37,453 nucleotides of DNA from [Eubacterium] yurii subsp. margaretiae ATCC 43715. Its GTDB lineage: Bacteria; Bacillota; Clostridia; Peptostreptococcales; Filifactoraceae. The position numbers and the translations under genes were made by a program. A model generated the notes under the pieces. The model ran no database searches, was not told the origin of the DNA, and saw only the letters and a program-made list of their open reading frames with translations. Of this stretch, positions 1 to 9,310 are shown piece after piece. Within the stretch, counting starts at the first letter, position 1. Each line of letters begins with the position of its first letter. Where the stretch lies: the NCBI GenBank assembly GCA_000146855.1, contig GL405246.1:1-37453 (forward strand), in the 5' to 3' direction.

Positions 1-3
1 AAA

Positions 4-34
4 GAAGGCGGGCATTGTATGCTCGTCTTTTTTT
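4..34 (+). terminator. Rho-independent terminator at window edge
   Basis: An 11-12 bp stem with some G-U pairs (left arm 4-15, right arm 19-30) and a three-base loop runs into a T tract at 28-34. It probably ends a plus-strand gene lying to the left of the window; no such gene is visible here. Confidence 0.7.
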
Positions 35-409
35 ATCTTATTTATACATGATTTTAAGCTTTAATAAGTTTATAGAAAACACATATTTATACTAATCATC
101 ATTTATAATATAAAGTATTTATTTTAATCAGGCATCTAAATTACTTGGATTTTAATGTCTTTGTCGAAATGTAATTACATGGCTTTTAATGAATTTTTAG
201 TATTAATTATTTATGATTACTTTATATATGGATAGTATAGTTTACTTATAAATAATATTATTTATAGATTAAAAAAGATAATTGCATTACACTAATACTA
301 AAAGATAATAGAAGAATAGAATTATTTTATAAAAATTGATGGTCTAAAAGTTTTTTATCAAAAGATATGCTAAAGAGTTTCATTAGGATAAAATCAATAG
401 TTTAAATAG

Positions 410-530
410 TATTTTAATCTCCATTTAAAAAATCTTGCAGAGTATTTTGAGTAGGGAGTATTTTTAGATTGTATGACATTCATAAGCAGAAAATATACAT
501 CGTGATTTAAAAAAGTATTAGTAATAGTAT
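410..530 (+). repeat. Dispersed intergenic repeat, copy C
   Basis: It aligns by eye along its length with 33831-33960 and with the reverse complement of 12061-12204. Shared words in order are AATCTC, TTTAAAAA, TATTT, a GGG core, TTTAxATTGTAT, AAATAT, ACAT and TTAAAA. Similarity to the 33831 copy is roughly 70% in the first 75 bases. No ORF or transposase is inside, so it is a non-coding element of unknown role. Confidence 0.6.
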
Positions 531-550
531 TAGAATATAAACAACTAATA

Positions 551-591
551 AAAAACTCCTTTTTACAGATAAGCTGTCTATAGGAGTTTTG
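551..591 (-). terminator. Terminator downstream of ptsI
   Basis: Nine-bp arms (552-560 and 582-590, AAAACTCCT with AGGAGTTTT) enclose an inner ACAG/CTGT stem. Read on the minus strand the stem is followed by six T. It lies about 65 bases beyond the ptsI stop and could also work on the plus strand. Confidence 0.8.
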
Positions 592-656
592 ATTGTTTAT
601 AAATGTAACAAATACATATGAATGATGTTTCGTATATTTATTAATAAAGTATATTA

Positions 657-2333
657 TTAAAACTTCTCTAATATTTTTCTTACTTCATCCTTACTTGTAG
701 CACTTCTTATTTCCTTAGCTGTTTCCTTGCACTTTTCAAATGAAGATGAGCGTATTATAGACTTAATAGCTCCTACTTGCGTAAATGCCACTGAGAACTC
801 ATCAAGTCCCATGCCCAGAAGCATCTTGCACGCCTTTTCATCTCCTGCAAACTCACCGCACATTCCTACTACTATATTTTCCTTATGACCTGCATCTATG
901 ACCTTTTGTATGGCATGGAGTACAGCAGGATTAAATGAGTCATACATATTAGCAATCTTGTCGTTTCCTCTGTCCACTGCAAGCATGTATTGAGTAAGGT
1001 CATTTGTTCCTATGCTGAAAAAGTCTACATATTTTGCAAAGTTTTCAGCTTCCATTACTGAGGCAGGTGTTTCTATCATCATTCCTACCTTTACATCCTT
1101 ATTGTAGGCTATTTTTTCACTGTCAAGTTCAGCCTTACACTCTTGGAGTACAGTATTTGCCAGTATCAACTCTTCTATTGATATTATCATAGGATACATG
1201 ATACTTACATTGCCAAAGGCACTTGCTCTAAGTAATGCCCTAAGTTGCTGCTTAAACATATCCTTGAGTTCAAGAGAAATTCTTATGGCTCTAAAACCTA
1301 AGAATGGATTTTCTTCCTTTTGGAATTCATAGTAAGAAAGCTCTTTGTCGCCGCCTATGTCAAGCGTCCTTATTATTACTTCTCCGCTGCATATTTGTAC
1401 AGCTTCCTTGTATACTTCAAACTGTTCTTCTTCTGTTGGAAAATGAGTATTTTCCATATACAAAAATTCACTTCTGAAAAGTCCTATGCCGTCTATATAG
1501 CATTTTACAGCATTTTTAACATCTTCTATATTTCCTACATTCGAGTAAACAAGTACTCTCTTGCCGTCTGTAGTAATAGGTTCAAGGTGTAGACTTTGTT
1601 TTATCTCTTCTTCATGTTTTATGAATTCTTCCTGTTTTTTCTCAAACTCTCTTATTACATCATCAGACGGATTGACATATACATCGCCCTTTCCTGCATC
1701 TATGATTATCATATCTCCGTCATTTACCTGATTCATCAGGTCATCCACACCCACAAGAGCAGGCAATCCTAAGTTACGAGCCATTATGCAGACGTGGCTT
1801 GTCACACCACCAAATTGAGTAGCAAAGCCCAATACATAGTCAAGATTCATAGAGGCGGTATCTGAGGGAGCAAGGTCTGATGAGATTATTATGGCAGGCT
1901 CATTCATAAGTGAGAGATTTTTTATTTCCACATTTTTGAGTTTACTTAGCAATCTTTGGTAGATATCCTTTATGTCATCAGCTCTTTGACGCATATACTC
2001 GTCATCCATTGACTCAAATATCATGACAAATTCGTCAATAGTCTCTTTTAATGCAATTTGAACATTTTTTCCTTCTGCTATCTTTCCCACCACTCCTTCT
2101 GACAGGGCAACATCTCCTACTAATTCAAGATGGGCGGAGAAAATTTCGTTATTTTTTGCAAGTTCTTCCAAATCGGAAGAGACCTTTGCAACTGCGTCTG
2201 AAAACAGCTTTTCTTCTGCTTGTCTATCGCTAAATGAATAGCTGTCCGGACTTAGAGATACTTTTTCAAATTTGTATGCCTTTCCTATTGCAAAGCCTTT
2301 TGAAGAAGTTTTTTCTACAGAAAATTTTTTCAT
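657..2333 (-). CDS. ptsI: Phosphoenolpyruvate-protein phosphotransferase (Enzyme I)
   Basis: Enzyme I takes phosphate from phosphoenolpyruvate and passes it to HPr, the first step of the sugar phosphotransferase system in the cytoplasm. The 558-residue length is close to the usual 570-575. Domains follow the family order: an N-terminal HPr-binding/swivel part; the phosphohistidine loop GGVTSH with His at residue 180; then the PEP-binding TIM barrel with RTLDIGGDK near 322-330, the TPASVMEAE segment near 422-430, FSIGTNDLTQY near 439-449, and the active-site Cys 492 in GMCGEFAGD. The ATG start has an AAAGGAGA ribosome site. It lies 159 bases downstream of ptsH on the same strand, with an attenuator-like hairpin between, and is followed by a strong terminator. 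All key residues are intact. Confidence 0.97.
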   Translation of the reverse strand: MKKFSVEKTSSKGFAIGKAYKFEKVSLSPDSYSFSDRQAEEKLFSDAVAKVSSDLEELAKNNEIFSAHLELVGDVALSEGVVGKIAEGKNVQIALKETIDEFVMIFESMDDEYMRQRADDIKDIYQRLLSKLKNVEIKNLSLMNEPAIIISSDLAPSDTASMNLDYVLGFATQFGGVTSHVCIMARNLGLPALVGVDDLMNQVNDGDMIIIDAGKGDVYVNPSDDVIREFEKKQEEFIKHEEEIKQSLHLEPITTDGKRVLVYSNVGNIEDVKNAVKCYIDGIGLFRSEFLYMENTHFPTEEEQFEVYKEAVQICSGEVIIRTLDIGGDKELSYYEFQKEENPFLGFRAIRISLELKDMFKQQLRALLRASAFGNVSIMYPMIISIEELILANTVLQECKAELDSEKIAYNKDVKVGMMIETPASVMEAENFAKYVDFFSIGTNDLTQYMLAVDRGNDKIANMYDSFNPAVLHAIQKVIDAGHKENIVVGMCGEFAGDEKACKMLLGMGLDEFSVAFTQVGAIKSIIRSSSFEKCKETAKEIRSATSKDEVRKILEKF

Positions 2334-2431
2334 AAATTATCTCCTTTGCTTATAAATTGGGTAAAGTTTATATGATTCTAAATTATCAAATTCTATTAGT
2401 AAGTATTTTTTAACAATATACAAATTGATAT

Positions 2432-2468
2432 AAAAAAAGACAAGAAAAACAAGGTTGGTCTACAACCG
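2432..2468 (-). terminator. Attenuator-like hairpin between ptsH and ptsI
   Basis: Read on the minus strand, GGTTG (2467-2463), a five-base loop and CAACC (2457-2453) are followed by a T-rich stretch including TTTTT and TTTTTTT. This short stem could terminate part of the transcription after ptsH and leave more HPr than Enzyme I. The stem is only five pairs, so strength is uncertain. Confidence 0.45.
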
Positions 2469-2492
2469 GTCTTACTCATCTTTTTTTATTAT

Positions 2493-2756
2493 CTACTCAC
2501 CAAGTCCGTTTTCTATGGCTTCTACTACTGTTTGAAGATCTGCTTCTTCAGTTTCTCCGTCACATTCCACAATTATCTCATCGCCAAGATTAATTTGTGC
2601 TGACATTACATTAAGTACACTTTTCGCATTTACTTTCTTATCGCCTTTTATAAGCGTAACAGAAGACTTACATCCACCTGCTATCTTTGACAGAATGCCT
2701 GCCGGTCTTAAATGTAGTCCCGTCTTGTTGGAAATAGTAATTTTTTTGCTTACCAT
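2493..2756 (-). CDS. ptsH: Phosphocarrier protein HPr
   Basis: HPr carries phosphate from Enzyme I to the sugar-specific EIIA domains. At 87 residues it has the standard length. The catalytic His 15 sits in TGLHLRPAG, with Leu where many homologues have Ala. Ser 46 is present in NAKSVLNVM, the site that HPr kinase/phosphorylase modifies in low-GC Gram-positives for catabolite control. This supports a Firmicutes origin and implies CcpA-type regulation elsewhere in the genome (inference). The ribosome site is AAGGAG, eight bases before ATG. It is the first gene of a ptsH-ptsI unit. No sugar-specific PTS permease is in the window. Confidence 0.97.
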   Translation of the reverse strand: MVSKKITISNKTGLHLRPAGILSKIAGGCKSSVTLIKGDKKVNAKSVLNVMSAQINLGDEIIVECDGETEEADLQTVVEAIENGLGE

Positions 2757-2947
2757 AGCTTAATCTCCTTATTTATAATATTTTCCCCTGTAAAATTTAC
2801 AAGGAATAACTTTCACAAATCCGCTTTATTTTTAAAATATTCCCATTTATAATAAAAATAAACAAAATTATCATTTTTAGCTTAGCTATCCAATGACTGA
2901 TTTTTGGAAATAAATTTGTAAAAATTTATGAAAAAAATCTTAATTTG

Positions 2948-2956
2948 TGATATAAT
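2948..2956 (+). promoter_or_regulatory. Extended -10 promoter for yicC-gmk
   Basis: TGA followed by a perfect TATAAT (2951-2956) is an extended -10. No good -35 lies 16-18 bases upstream, as is normal for extended -10 promoters. The start codon of yicC is about 60 bases downstream. Confidence 0.6.
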
Positions 2957-3016
2957 TAAGAATTATATAATTTACATTTACGATTATTAGAGACGGATAT
3001 TTTAAAAGGAGACATT

Positions 3017-3895
3017 ATGCCAAAAAGTATGACAGGCTACGGGAAATGTATGTATACTGATGATACCTGTAAGATAGTAGTGGAGATTAAATCCGTCAAC
3101 AGCAGATATTTGGAACTTGTAAATAAGATTCCTCGCTCACTGAACTATTTTGAGGACAGTATAAGAAAATCCATAAGCGAAAAGGTAAAAAGAGGTAGGG
3201 TGGAAACTTTTATACAGTTTGATTCCTACTCTCAGGACACCATTCATTTTATGGATGAAAAGATGGCTTTGTACTATAAGAATGTCTTTGATGAGATAGA
3301 GAAAAAAACAGGTATAAAAAATGACATGGCTATGTCGAGTTATATCAATCTTCCAAATATTTTGAACAAAAATGAAAGCATAGATGACAGCTTGCAGGAA
3401 AAAATATTAAGCAGCTTGAAAAATGCAATAGACAGCCTCAACACTATGAGGGAAAATGAGGGTAATAAGATTGCGAAAGACCTTAAAATAAGGGCGAGTT
3501 TACTCAAAGAGCTAACTAAGACACTTGAAGACTATACAAAAGACATTGAAAAAAGCGTCTTTGAAAAACTTCAAAAGAAAATCACTGAGATGACATCACA
3601 GCTTGGAGTTGATGCAGATAATTCAAAAATCATAGAACAGGCAGCATTTTATGCAGATAAGATGAATGTAACTGAGGAGATTGTCAGACTGTACTCACAC
3701 ATAGAGCAGTTAAATGAATTTTTACAAGAAGATAGTTTAGAGATAGGCAAGAAGATAGATTTCTTATTGCAAGAGATGAACAGGGAGATAAACACCGTAG
3801 GCTCCAAGAGCCAAAAAAGCGAGATAATATCGCTGGTGGTGGATATAAAATCCGAGATAGAAAAAATAAGGGAACAAATACAAAATATAGAATAA
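3017..3895 (+). CDS. yicC: YicC/YloC-family endoribonuclease
   Basis: This is a member of the YicC family, conserved proteins shown in E. coli and B. subtilis to be RNA endonucleases. The N-terminus reads PKSMTGYGK followed by VVEIKSVNSRYLEL, the classic YicC_N signature. The C-terminal third has the DUF1732 signature: a long helical region ending GKKIDFLLQEMNREINTVGSKS (split here: GKKIDFLLQEMNRE, then INTVGSKS), at about residues 244-266. At 292 residues it has the usual length. It starts at ATG after AAAGGAG and is followed 11 bases later by gmk, the usual yicC-gmk arrangement in Firmicutes. The small remA gene that often sits between them is absent. Confidence 0.93.
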   Translation: MPKSMTGYGKCMYTDDTCKIVVEIKSVNSRYLELVNKIPRSLNYFEDSIRKSISEKVKRGRVETFIQFDSYSQDTIHFMDEKMALYYKNVFDEIEKKTGIKNDMAMSSYINLPNILNKNESIDDSLQEKILSSLKNAIDSLNTMRENEGNKIAKDLKIRASLLKELTKTLEDYTKDIEKSVFEKLQKKITEMTSQLGVDADNSKIIEQAAFYADKMNVTEEIVRLYSHIEQLNEFLQEDSLEIGKKIDFLLQEMNREINTVGSKSQKSEIISLVVDIKSEIEKIREQIQNIE

Positions 3896-3906
3896 AGGAG
3901 AGTCAT

Positions 3907-4548
3907 ATGAGGAAAAAGGGGCTACTTATCGTGGTATCGGGACCTGCCGGAGTAGGTAAGGGTACGCTTTGTAAGGCCTATATAAAGAAATTTGACGATA
4001 TGAAACTGTCCGTATCTACAACGACGAGAAATCCACGAGAAGGTGAAAAAGACGGAGTGGAGTACAATTTTACTACTGTAGAAAACTTTAAAAAGATGAT
4101 AGAAAGTGACGACTTGCTTGAATATGTCAATGTTTTTGACAATTATTACGGTACGTCAAAAAAATGGGTAGAGGAGCAAATTGACGCCGGAAACGACATA
4201 ATATTGGAGATAGACATAGTTGGAGCTATGAATGTCAAAAAGGTCTATAGCGACGCAATACTGATATTCTTACTTCCGCCGTCTTACGAAGTGCTTAAGT
4301 CAAGGCTCGAAAACAGAAAGACAGAAAGTGCAGATCAGATACAAAAGAGGCTCTCAAGGATGACACAAGAGATAAATATAATGAGGGACTATGACTATTT
4401 TGTGGTAAATGACGACCTTGATGACTCTTTGACGCTTATGAAGTCCATAATAGACACTCAAAGGTGTAGCGTAAAGAGATATGGTGATGATAAGATTGAC
4501 TGTTATCTAAAGACTATTACCAAGCTTGAAAATATAATCAATGAATAA
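3907..4548 (+). CDS. gmk: Guanylate kinase
   Basis: It phosphorylates GMP to GDP with ATP, in purine nucleotide metabolism. The P-loop GPAGVGKGT is at residues 12-20. The GMP-binding signature STTTRNPREGEKDGVEY is at about 37-53. The lid-type region ENRKTESADQIQKRL comes later. At 213 residues it fits the 200-210 of the family. It lies 11 bases after yicC with an AAAGGAGAG ribosome site just behind the yicC stop, so the two form an operon. In many Firmicutes rpoZ and coaBC follow gmk, but here a 240-base gap and yifB follow. Confidence 0.96.
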   Translation: MRKKGLLIVVSGPAGVGKGTLCKAYIKKFDDMKLSVSTTTRNPREGEKDGVEYNFTTVENFKKMIESDDLLEYVNVFDNYYGTSKKWVEEQIDAGNDIILEIDIVGAMNVKKVYSDAILIFLLPPSYEVLKSRLENRKTESADQIQKRLSRMTQEINIMRDYDYFVVNDDLDDSLTLMKSIIDTQRCSVKRYGDDKIDCYLKTITKLENIINE

Positions 4549-4675
4549 ATAGAAATTAAATAGAGCTTTGATTTTAACCTGAACGGTTTAAGCTTGAAAT
4601 AAGTTTAATATAAATATTGATAAGATGTGTTAAGCTAAATAAGATTATAATAACTTAGCATTAAGCTAAAAGGTG

Positions 4676-4700
4676 AATTGACTATATCATAAAGTCAATT
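4676..4700. other. Small inverted repeat in the gmk-yifB gap
   Basis: Eight-base arms AATTGACT and AGTCAATT with a nine-base loop lie about 90 bases before yifB. There is no T tract, so it is not a standard terminator; it might be an operator. Function unknown. Confidence 0.3.
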
Positions 4701-4788
4701 AATAGGTTGTAATTTACACGCTATAAAGTTAATATAAACGCTTAATAAATAAGAAATATTAATAAACTTAAAAATAAAAGGGGGAGAG

Positions 4789-6324
4789 ATGTTCAGCGAG
4801 ATAATAACTGCCGGTACCTACGGAATAGACGGCTTTAAGGTATCGGTGGAATCTGATATCAGCAAGGGTATGCCCGGTATTACCATAGTGGGCTTGCCTG
4901 CCGTTGCTGTAAAAGAGTCCAAAGACAGGATAAAATCTGCGATAACGAACAGTTTTTTCAACTATCCCATAACCAAGAAGATAGTGATAAATCTCTCTCC
5001 TGCAGATATCAAAAAAGAGGGCTCACATTACGACCTGCCTATAGCTCTTGCCATTATGAGCGAAAATGTCAAAATGAATGTAGAAAAATTAAAAACGACG
5101 GCATTTTTGGGCGAGCTCTCCTTGGACGGCAAGTTAAAGAAGATAAAGGCCTCTACTGCACTCATACTTGGACTTTTAAAGGACAAAAATATAAAAGCCG
5201 TCGTGATTCCAAAGAGCAATGAAAAAGAGGCATCTATGATACCCGACATCAACATATTTATGGCAGATGACATAAATCAGGTGATAGAGTATCTGCAAGA
5301 TGAAAGAGATTTGCCCCTTGTTGGAGATTTCAAAGAATTCAGCACTGTAGAGCTAAAAAAGGACTTCTCCGATGTAAAGGGCTCTTTTACTGTCAAAAGG
5401 GCAGCACAGATATCGGCAGCAGGATTTCACAATCTTATGATGATAGGCTCTCCCGGCTCAGGCAAGACGATGATAGCCTCAAGGATGAACACGATAATGC
5501 CCCAGCTCAACGAAGATGAATACATAGAAGTCAGCAAGATATATTCATTTTTGGGAGACATACCGGACGACATTGTGCTTAGAAACAGACCTTTTCGCTC
5601 TCCGCATCACACCATTACCTACACCTCGCTAATAGGCGGAGGCTCTATGGCGGTGCCCGGCGAGGTGGTGCTTGCACATAGCGGTATACTGTTTATGGAT
5701 GAGTTTTTAAACTTTGACAAAAAGCTCATTCAGGGACTGAGACAGCCTATCGAAGATAAGTTTGTAACTATCTCAAGGGTAAATTATAAGCTGACTTACC
5801 CAAGTAATTTCTTGCTTGTATGTGCTACCAATCCTTGTCCTTGCGGTAATTTTCTAAATCCGCAAAAGGAATGTACATGTACGGAGAAAAAGATACATGA
5901 CTATCTGCAAAAGATATCTGCTCCAATGCTCGACAGAATAGACATATTCGTCGAGACATCGCCCATACCTTATGACGATCTTACAAATACAAAAATTGAA
6001 GAACTTAGCTCAGAAAAATTGAAAGAGGGCGTGGATAAGGCTATAAGAATACAAAGGGAGAGATTTAAAGATCTTGCCATAAATTACAATTCCCAAATGG
6101 GAGTAAAAGAGATAGAAAAATACTGTATACTTGACGAAGATGCGGAAAAACTGACTTCACTTTTTTTCAAATCTGCAAAGCTGACAGCAAGGAGTTATCA
6201 TAGACTGCTCAAGGTGGCAAGGACTATTGCAGACATGGACGAAAGCGATATAATAGCTCAAAATCACATAGCAGAGGCGATAAACTTCCGCAAGACCTTC
6301 AGTAAGTATTTTGAAAAAATATAA
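4789..6324 (+). CDS. comM: YifB/ComM-family AAA+ Mg-chelatase-like ATPase
   Basis: This is a hexameric AAA+ ATPase of the YifB/ComM family; ComM is a helicase promoting branch migration during natural transformation in Gram-negatives, and the role in Firmicutes is less clear. The 511-residue length is typical. The N-terminal ChlI-like domain starts with YGIDGFKVSVESDISKGMPG and contains NLSPADIKKEGSHYDLPIA. Walker A GSPGSGKT lies at about 219-227 and Walker B GILFMDEF near 300. The family-specific cysteine-rich loop CATNPCPCGNF with CTC is intact, followed by PMLDRIDIFVE and the Mg_chelatase_C domain. Its ribosome site AGGGGGAG precedes ATG. Neighbours yicC-gmk and valS do not suggest a dedicated pathway. 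It has nothing to do with magnesium chelation into porphyrins. Confidence 0.92.
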   Translation: MFSEIITAGTYGIDGFKVSVESDISKGMPGITIVGLPAVAVKESKDRIKSAITNSFFNYPITKKIVINLSPADIKKEGSHYDLPIALAIMSENVKMNVEKLKTTAFLGELSLDGKLKKIKASTALILGLLKDKNIKAVVIPKSNEKEASMIPDINIFMADDINQVIEYLQDERDLPLVGDFKEFSTVELKKDFSDVKGSFTVKRAAQISAAGFHNLMMIGSPGSGKTMIASRMNTIMPQLNEDEYIEVSKIYSFLGDIPDDIVLRNRPFRSPHHTITYTSLIGGGSMAVPGEVVLAHSGILFMDEFLNFDKKLIQGLRQPIEDKFVTISRVNYKLTYPSNFLLVCATNPCPCGNFLNPQKECTCTEKKIHDYLQKISAPMLDRIDIFVETSPIPYDDLTNTKIEELSSEKLKEGVDKAIRIQRERFKDLAINYNSQMGVKEIEKYCILDEDAEKLTSLFFKSAKLTARSYHRLLKVARTIADMDESDIIAQNHIAEAINFRKTFSKYFEKI

Positions 6325-6634
6325 ACTTTTGAAATTGACTTGATTATTATAGCTATGTTTACAATTTTAAATATATTAAATTTTAGCTGTAAATAAGCGG
6401 ATTTTAAAACATATACTTTCTATATTGAGCTACAGTTAAAGTCTGACAGTTTTATAAGTAAGTATTGAAATAATAAAAAATTATATTTAATAGATTTTAT
6501 AATACAATAAAGATAAGGCTAATTTTTTTTGGAATATTTATAATAATGCACTATTTTAATTGAAATTCCAATGATATATCCATAGATTAAATAGATAAGG
6601 TCATTACTAAAAAATAAAGATAGAGGAGAAAATA
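6325..6634. other. Gene-free leader region before valS
   Basis: This 310-base stretch is AT-rich with no ORF. Two TATAAT words (6498-6503 and 6539-6544) could be -10 elements, but I see no matching -35. The T-box signature (AGGGTGGAACCGCG type) expected before many Firmicute valS genes is not visible, nor any terminator hairpin. Confidence 0.5.
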
Positions 6635-9283
6635 ATGGAACTGGAAAAAAAATACTCACCTCAGGACTTTGAGGACAAGATATATAAAAAGTGGGAAGAC
6701 GGCGGATACTTCAAGGCAAAGATGACAAATCCCGACAAGACTTATTGCATAGTGCTGCCTCCACCCAATATCACAGGTCAGCTACACATGGGGCATGCCC
6801 TTGACCATACTTTGCAGGATATCCTGATAAGATTCAAGAGAATGCAGGGCTATGATACATTGTGGCAACCGGGTACAGACCACGCATCCATAGCCACAGA
6901 AGTAAAGGTTGTGGAAAAAATCAAAAACGAAGAGGGAAAGAGCAAGGAAGAAATAGGCAGAGAAGAGTTTTTGAAAAGAGCCTGGGCTTGGAAGGAAGAG
7001 TTTGGCGGTAAGATAGTAAGCCAGATGAAAAAATTAGGAGACTCATGCGACTGGTCAAGAGAGAGATTCACCATGGACGAAGGTTGCAACGAGGCAGTAA
7101 ATGAATTTTTCGTAAAACTATATGAGGACGGCTACATCTACAGAGGCAACAGGATAATAAATTGGTGTCCTGACTGCAAGACTTCGCTTTCAGACGCAGA
7201 AGTTGACCATGAGGAAACAGGCGGACATTTCTACCACATAAAATACAAGATAGAAAACAGCAATGACTTTGTGGAAATAGCAACAACAAGACCTGAAACA
7301 ATGCTTGGAGATACAGCAGTAGCTGTCAATCCAAACGACGACAGATATAAGAGCCTGATTGGTAAAAATGTAATCCTGCCTATATTGGACAGGGTAATAC
7401 CTGTAGTTGCCGATGAATACGTGGATATGGAATTTGGTACAGGAGTTGTAAAGATAACACCTTGCCACGATCCAAACGACTTTGAAGTAGGACAAAGACA
7501 TAACTTGGAGCAAATATTGGTAATGAATGAAGACGGCACAATGAATGAAAATGCCGGCAAATACCAAGGTATGGACAGGTACGAATGTAGAAAGCAAATA
7601 ATAGAAGACCTTAAAAAAATAGATCAATTGGTAAAGATAGCTGAGCATAGCCACAACGTAGGGCATTGCTACAGATGTAATACTGTAGTTGAGCCTATGA
7701 CGTCAAAACAATGGTTTGTCAAGATGGACGCTCTTGCCAAGCCTGCAATAGAAGTGCTTAAAGACAAGGAGCTAAATCTTGTGCCTTCAAGATTTGACAA
7801 GATATATGTAAACTGGCTTGAAAACATAAGAGACTGGTGTATATCAAGACAACTATGGTGGGGACATCAGATACCTGCTTATTATTGTGATGACTGCGGT
7901 CATATGCAGGTATCAAAGAGCAAGGTGGAAGTATGCGAAAAATGTGGATCAAAGCATATTCACCAAGATGAAGATGTACTTGACACTTGGTTTTCTTCGG
8001 CGCTTTGGCCTATGTCTACCTTGGGATATCCAGAAAAGACTGAAGAATTTGAGCATTTCTTCCCTACAAGCACGCTTGTTACCGGATATGACATAATATT
8101 CTTCTGGGTTATAAGAATGGTATTTTCATCTCTTTATATCACCGACAAATCACCTTTTAAAGACGTCTTTATACATGGTTTGGTAAGAGACTCTCAAGGA
8201 AGAAAGATGAGTAAGTCTCTTGGTAACGGTATAGATCCGCTTGAAGTAATAGACAGCTTTGGAGCAGATGCCTTGAGATTTACACTTGCAACAGGCAACT
8301 CTCCCGGCAATGATATGAGATACTACGATGAGAGAGTGACAGCATCGAGAAATTTTGCCAATAAAATATGGAACTCAGCAAGATTTATACTGATGAATCT
8401 TGACGAAGGCATAGCTCTCTCGCAGGAGGAAATAGAAAAGAATCTTGAAATAGCTGATAAATGGATACTCTCAAGAGCAAATTCAGTTGCAAGAGAAATG
8501 ACGGAAAATATGGACAAATACGAGCTTGGTATTGCAGTACAAAAGGTCTATGACTTTGCATGGAACGAATTTTGCGACTGGTATATAGAAATGGTAAAAT
8601 CAAGATTATACAACTATGAGGACAAGACATCAAAACAAGTCGCTCTTTACACGCTCAAAAAAGTCCTAAAAGACATACTCAAACTCCTACATCCTTTCAT
8701 GCCTTTTGTTACAGAAGAGATATGGGAAAAATTTGAAGATAAGGAAGAACCTGTACTCATAGTAGCAAAATGGGTAGAATACGACGAAAATAAGAACTTT
8801 GCCAAGGAAGAGGAGATAATAGCAAATCTCATAGATGCCATAACAAAGATGAGAAATGCAAGGGCAAATATGAATATCGCACCTTCAAAAAAAGCCTCAC
8901 TTATCATAGTAATGCAGGATGAGAGCAAAAAAGAACTCTTTGAAAAAGCGGCAAAATACTTTATCTCCGTAGGAGCAACTACAGATGTAAGATTTGAAAA
9001 TCAGTCAAACGTAGCTGAAGATGCCATCAAAGTAGTAACTCAGTACGCCAACTTATATATACCTACAGGTGACTTGATAGATGTGCAAAAAGAGATGCAA
9101 AGGCTTGAAAAGGAAAGAGAAAAACTGCTCAGTGAGATAGACAGAGTAGTTAAAAAACTTGCCAATGAAAGCTTTGTAGCAAAGGCACCTCAAAAGCTGG
9201 TAGATGAAGAAAAGGCAAAAAAAGAAAAGTATGAAAAAATGCTTGAAGAAGTAGAAGAAGCAATAGGAAAAATAAAAAAATAG
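6635..9283 (+). CDS. valS: Valyl-tRNA synthetase
   Basis: It charges tRNA-Val with valine; class Ia synthetase. The HIGH-type motif reads HMGH at residues 51-54 within PPPNITGQLHMGHA, and the KMSKS loop is intact at 524-528. The CP1 editing domain contains TTRPETMLGDTAVAVNP near 217-233, the post-transfer editing signature. Zinc-ribbon-like Cys clusters (CPDC, CDDCGHMQ with CEKCGSKH) lie in the insertion regions. The C-terminal ~65 residues form the basic coiled-coil arm typical of ValRS. At 882 residues it has full length. An AGAGGAG ribosome site precedes ATG. hemB follows after 27 bases and is likely cotranscribed. Confidence 0.97.
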   Translation: MELEKKYSPQDFEDKIYKKWEDGGYFKAKMTNPDKTYCIVLPPPNITGQLHMGHALDHTLQDILIRFKRMQGYDTLWQPGTDHASIATEVKVVEKIKNEEGKSKEEIGREEFLKRAWAWKEEFGGKIVSQMKKLGDSCDWSRERFTMDEGCNEAVNEFFVKLYEDGYIYRGNRIINWCPDCKTSLSDAEVDHEETGGHFYHIKYKIENSNDFVEIATTRPETMLGDTAVAVNPNDDRYKSLIGKNVILPILDRVIPVVADEYVDMEFGTGVVKITPCHDPNDFEVGQRHNLEQILVMNEDGTMNENAGKYQGMDRYECRKQIIEDLKKIDQLVKIAEHSHNVGHCYRCNTVVEPMTSKQWFVKMDALAKPAIEVLKDKELNLVPSRFDKIYVNWLENIRDWCISRQLWWGHQIPAYYCDDCGHMQVSKSKVEVCEKCGSKHIHQDEDVLDTWFSSALWPMSTLGYPEKTEEFEHFFPTSTLVTGYDIIFFWVIRMVFSSLYITDKSPFKDVFIHGLVRDSQGRKMSKSLGNGIDPLEVIDSFGADALRFTLATGNSPGNDMRYYDERVTASRNFANKIWNSARFILMNLDEGIALSQEEIEKNLEIADKWILSRANSVAREMTENMDKYELGIAVQKVYDFAWNEFCDWYIEMVKSRLYNYEDKTSKQVALYTLKKVLKDILKLLHPFMPFVTEEIWEKFEDKEEPVLIVAKWVEYDENKNFAKEEEIIANLIDAITKMRNARANMNIAPSKKASLIIVMQDESKKELFEKAAKYFISVGATTDVRFENQSNVAEDAIKVVTQYANLYIPTGDLIDVQKEMQRLEKEREKLLSEIDRVVKKLANESFVAKAPQKLVDEEKAKKEKYEKMLEEVEEAIGKIKK

Positions 9284-9310
9284 ATATTTTTAAAACTTAA
9301 AGGAGTGAGA

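Larger units (their letters stand above)
35..656. other. Gene-free AT-rich region left of ptsI
   Basis: No convincing coding frame is seen. It holds a clear copy of the dispersed intergenic repeat (about 410-530), a decayed possible second copy (about 130-215), and the ptsI terminator (551-591). The rest is very AT-rich with scattered AATACTAAAA-type words that recur in other intergenic regions of the window. Confidence 0.6.

Noticed and set aside
7190..7666. 158-codon open frame antisense to valS
   Set aside because: It lies wholly inside valS on the other strand, with odd Cys/Tyr-rich composition and no ribosome site; it is a shadow of the real gene.
9305..9310. GTG as start of hemB
   Set aside because: It overlaps the AGGAG ribosome site at 9301-9305; the ATG at 9311 has normal spacing.
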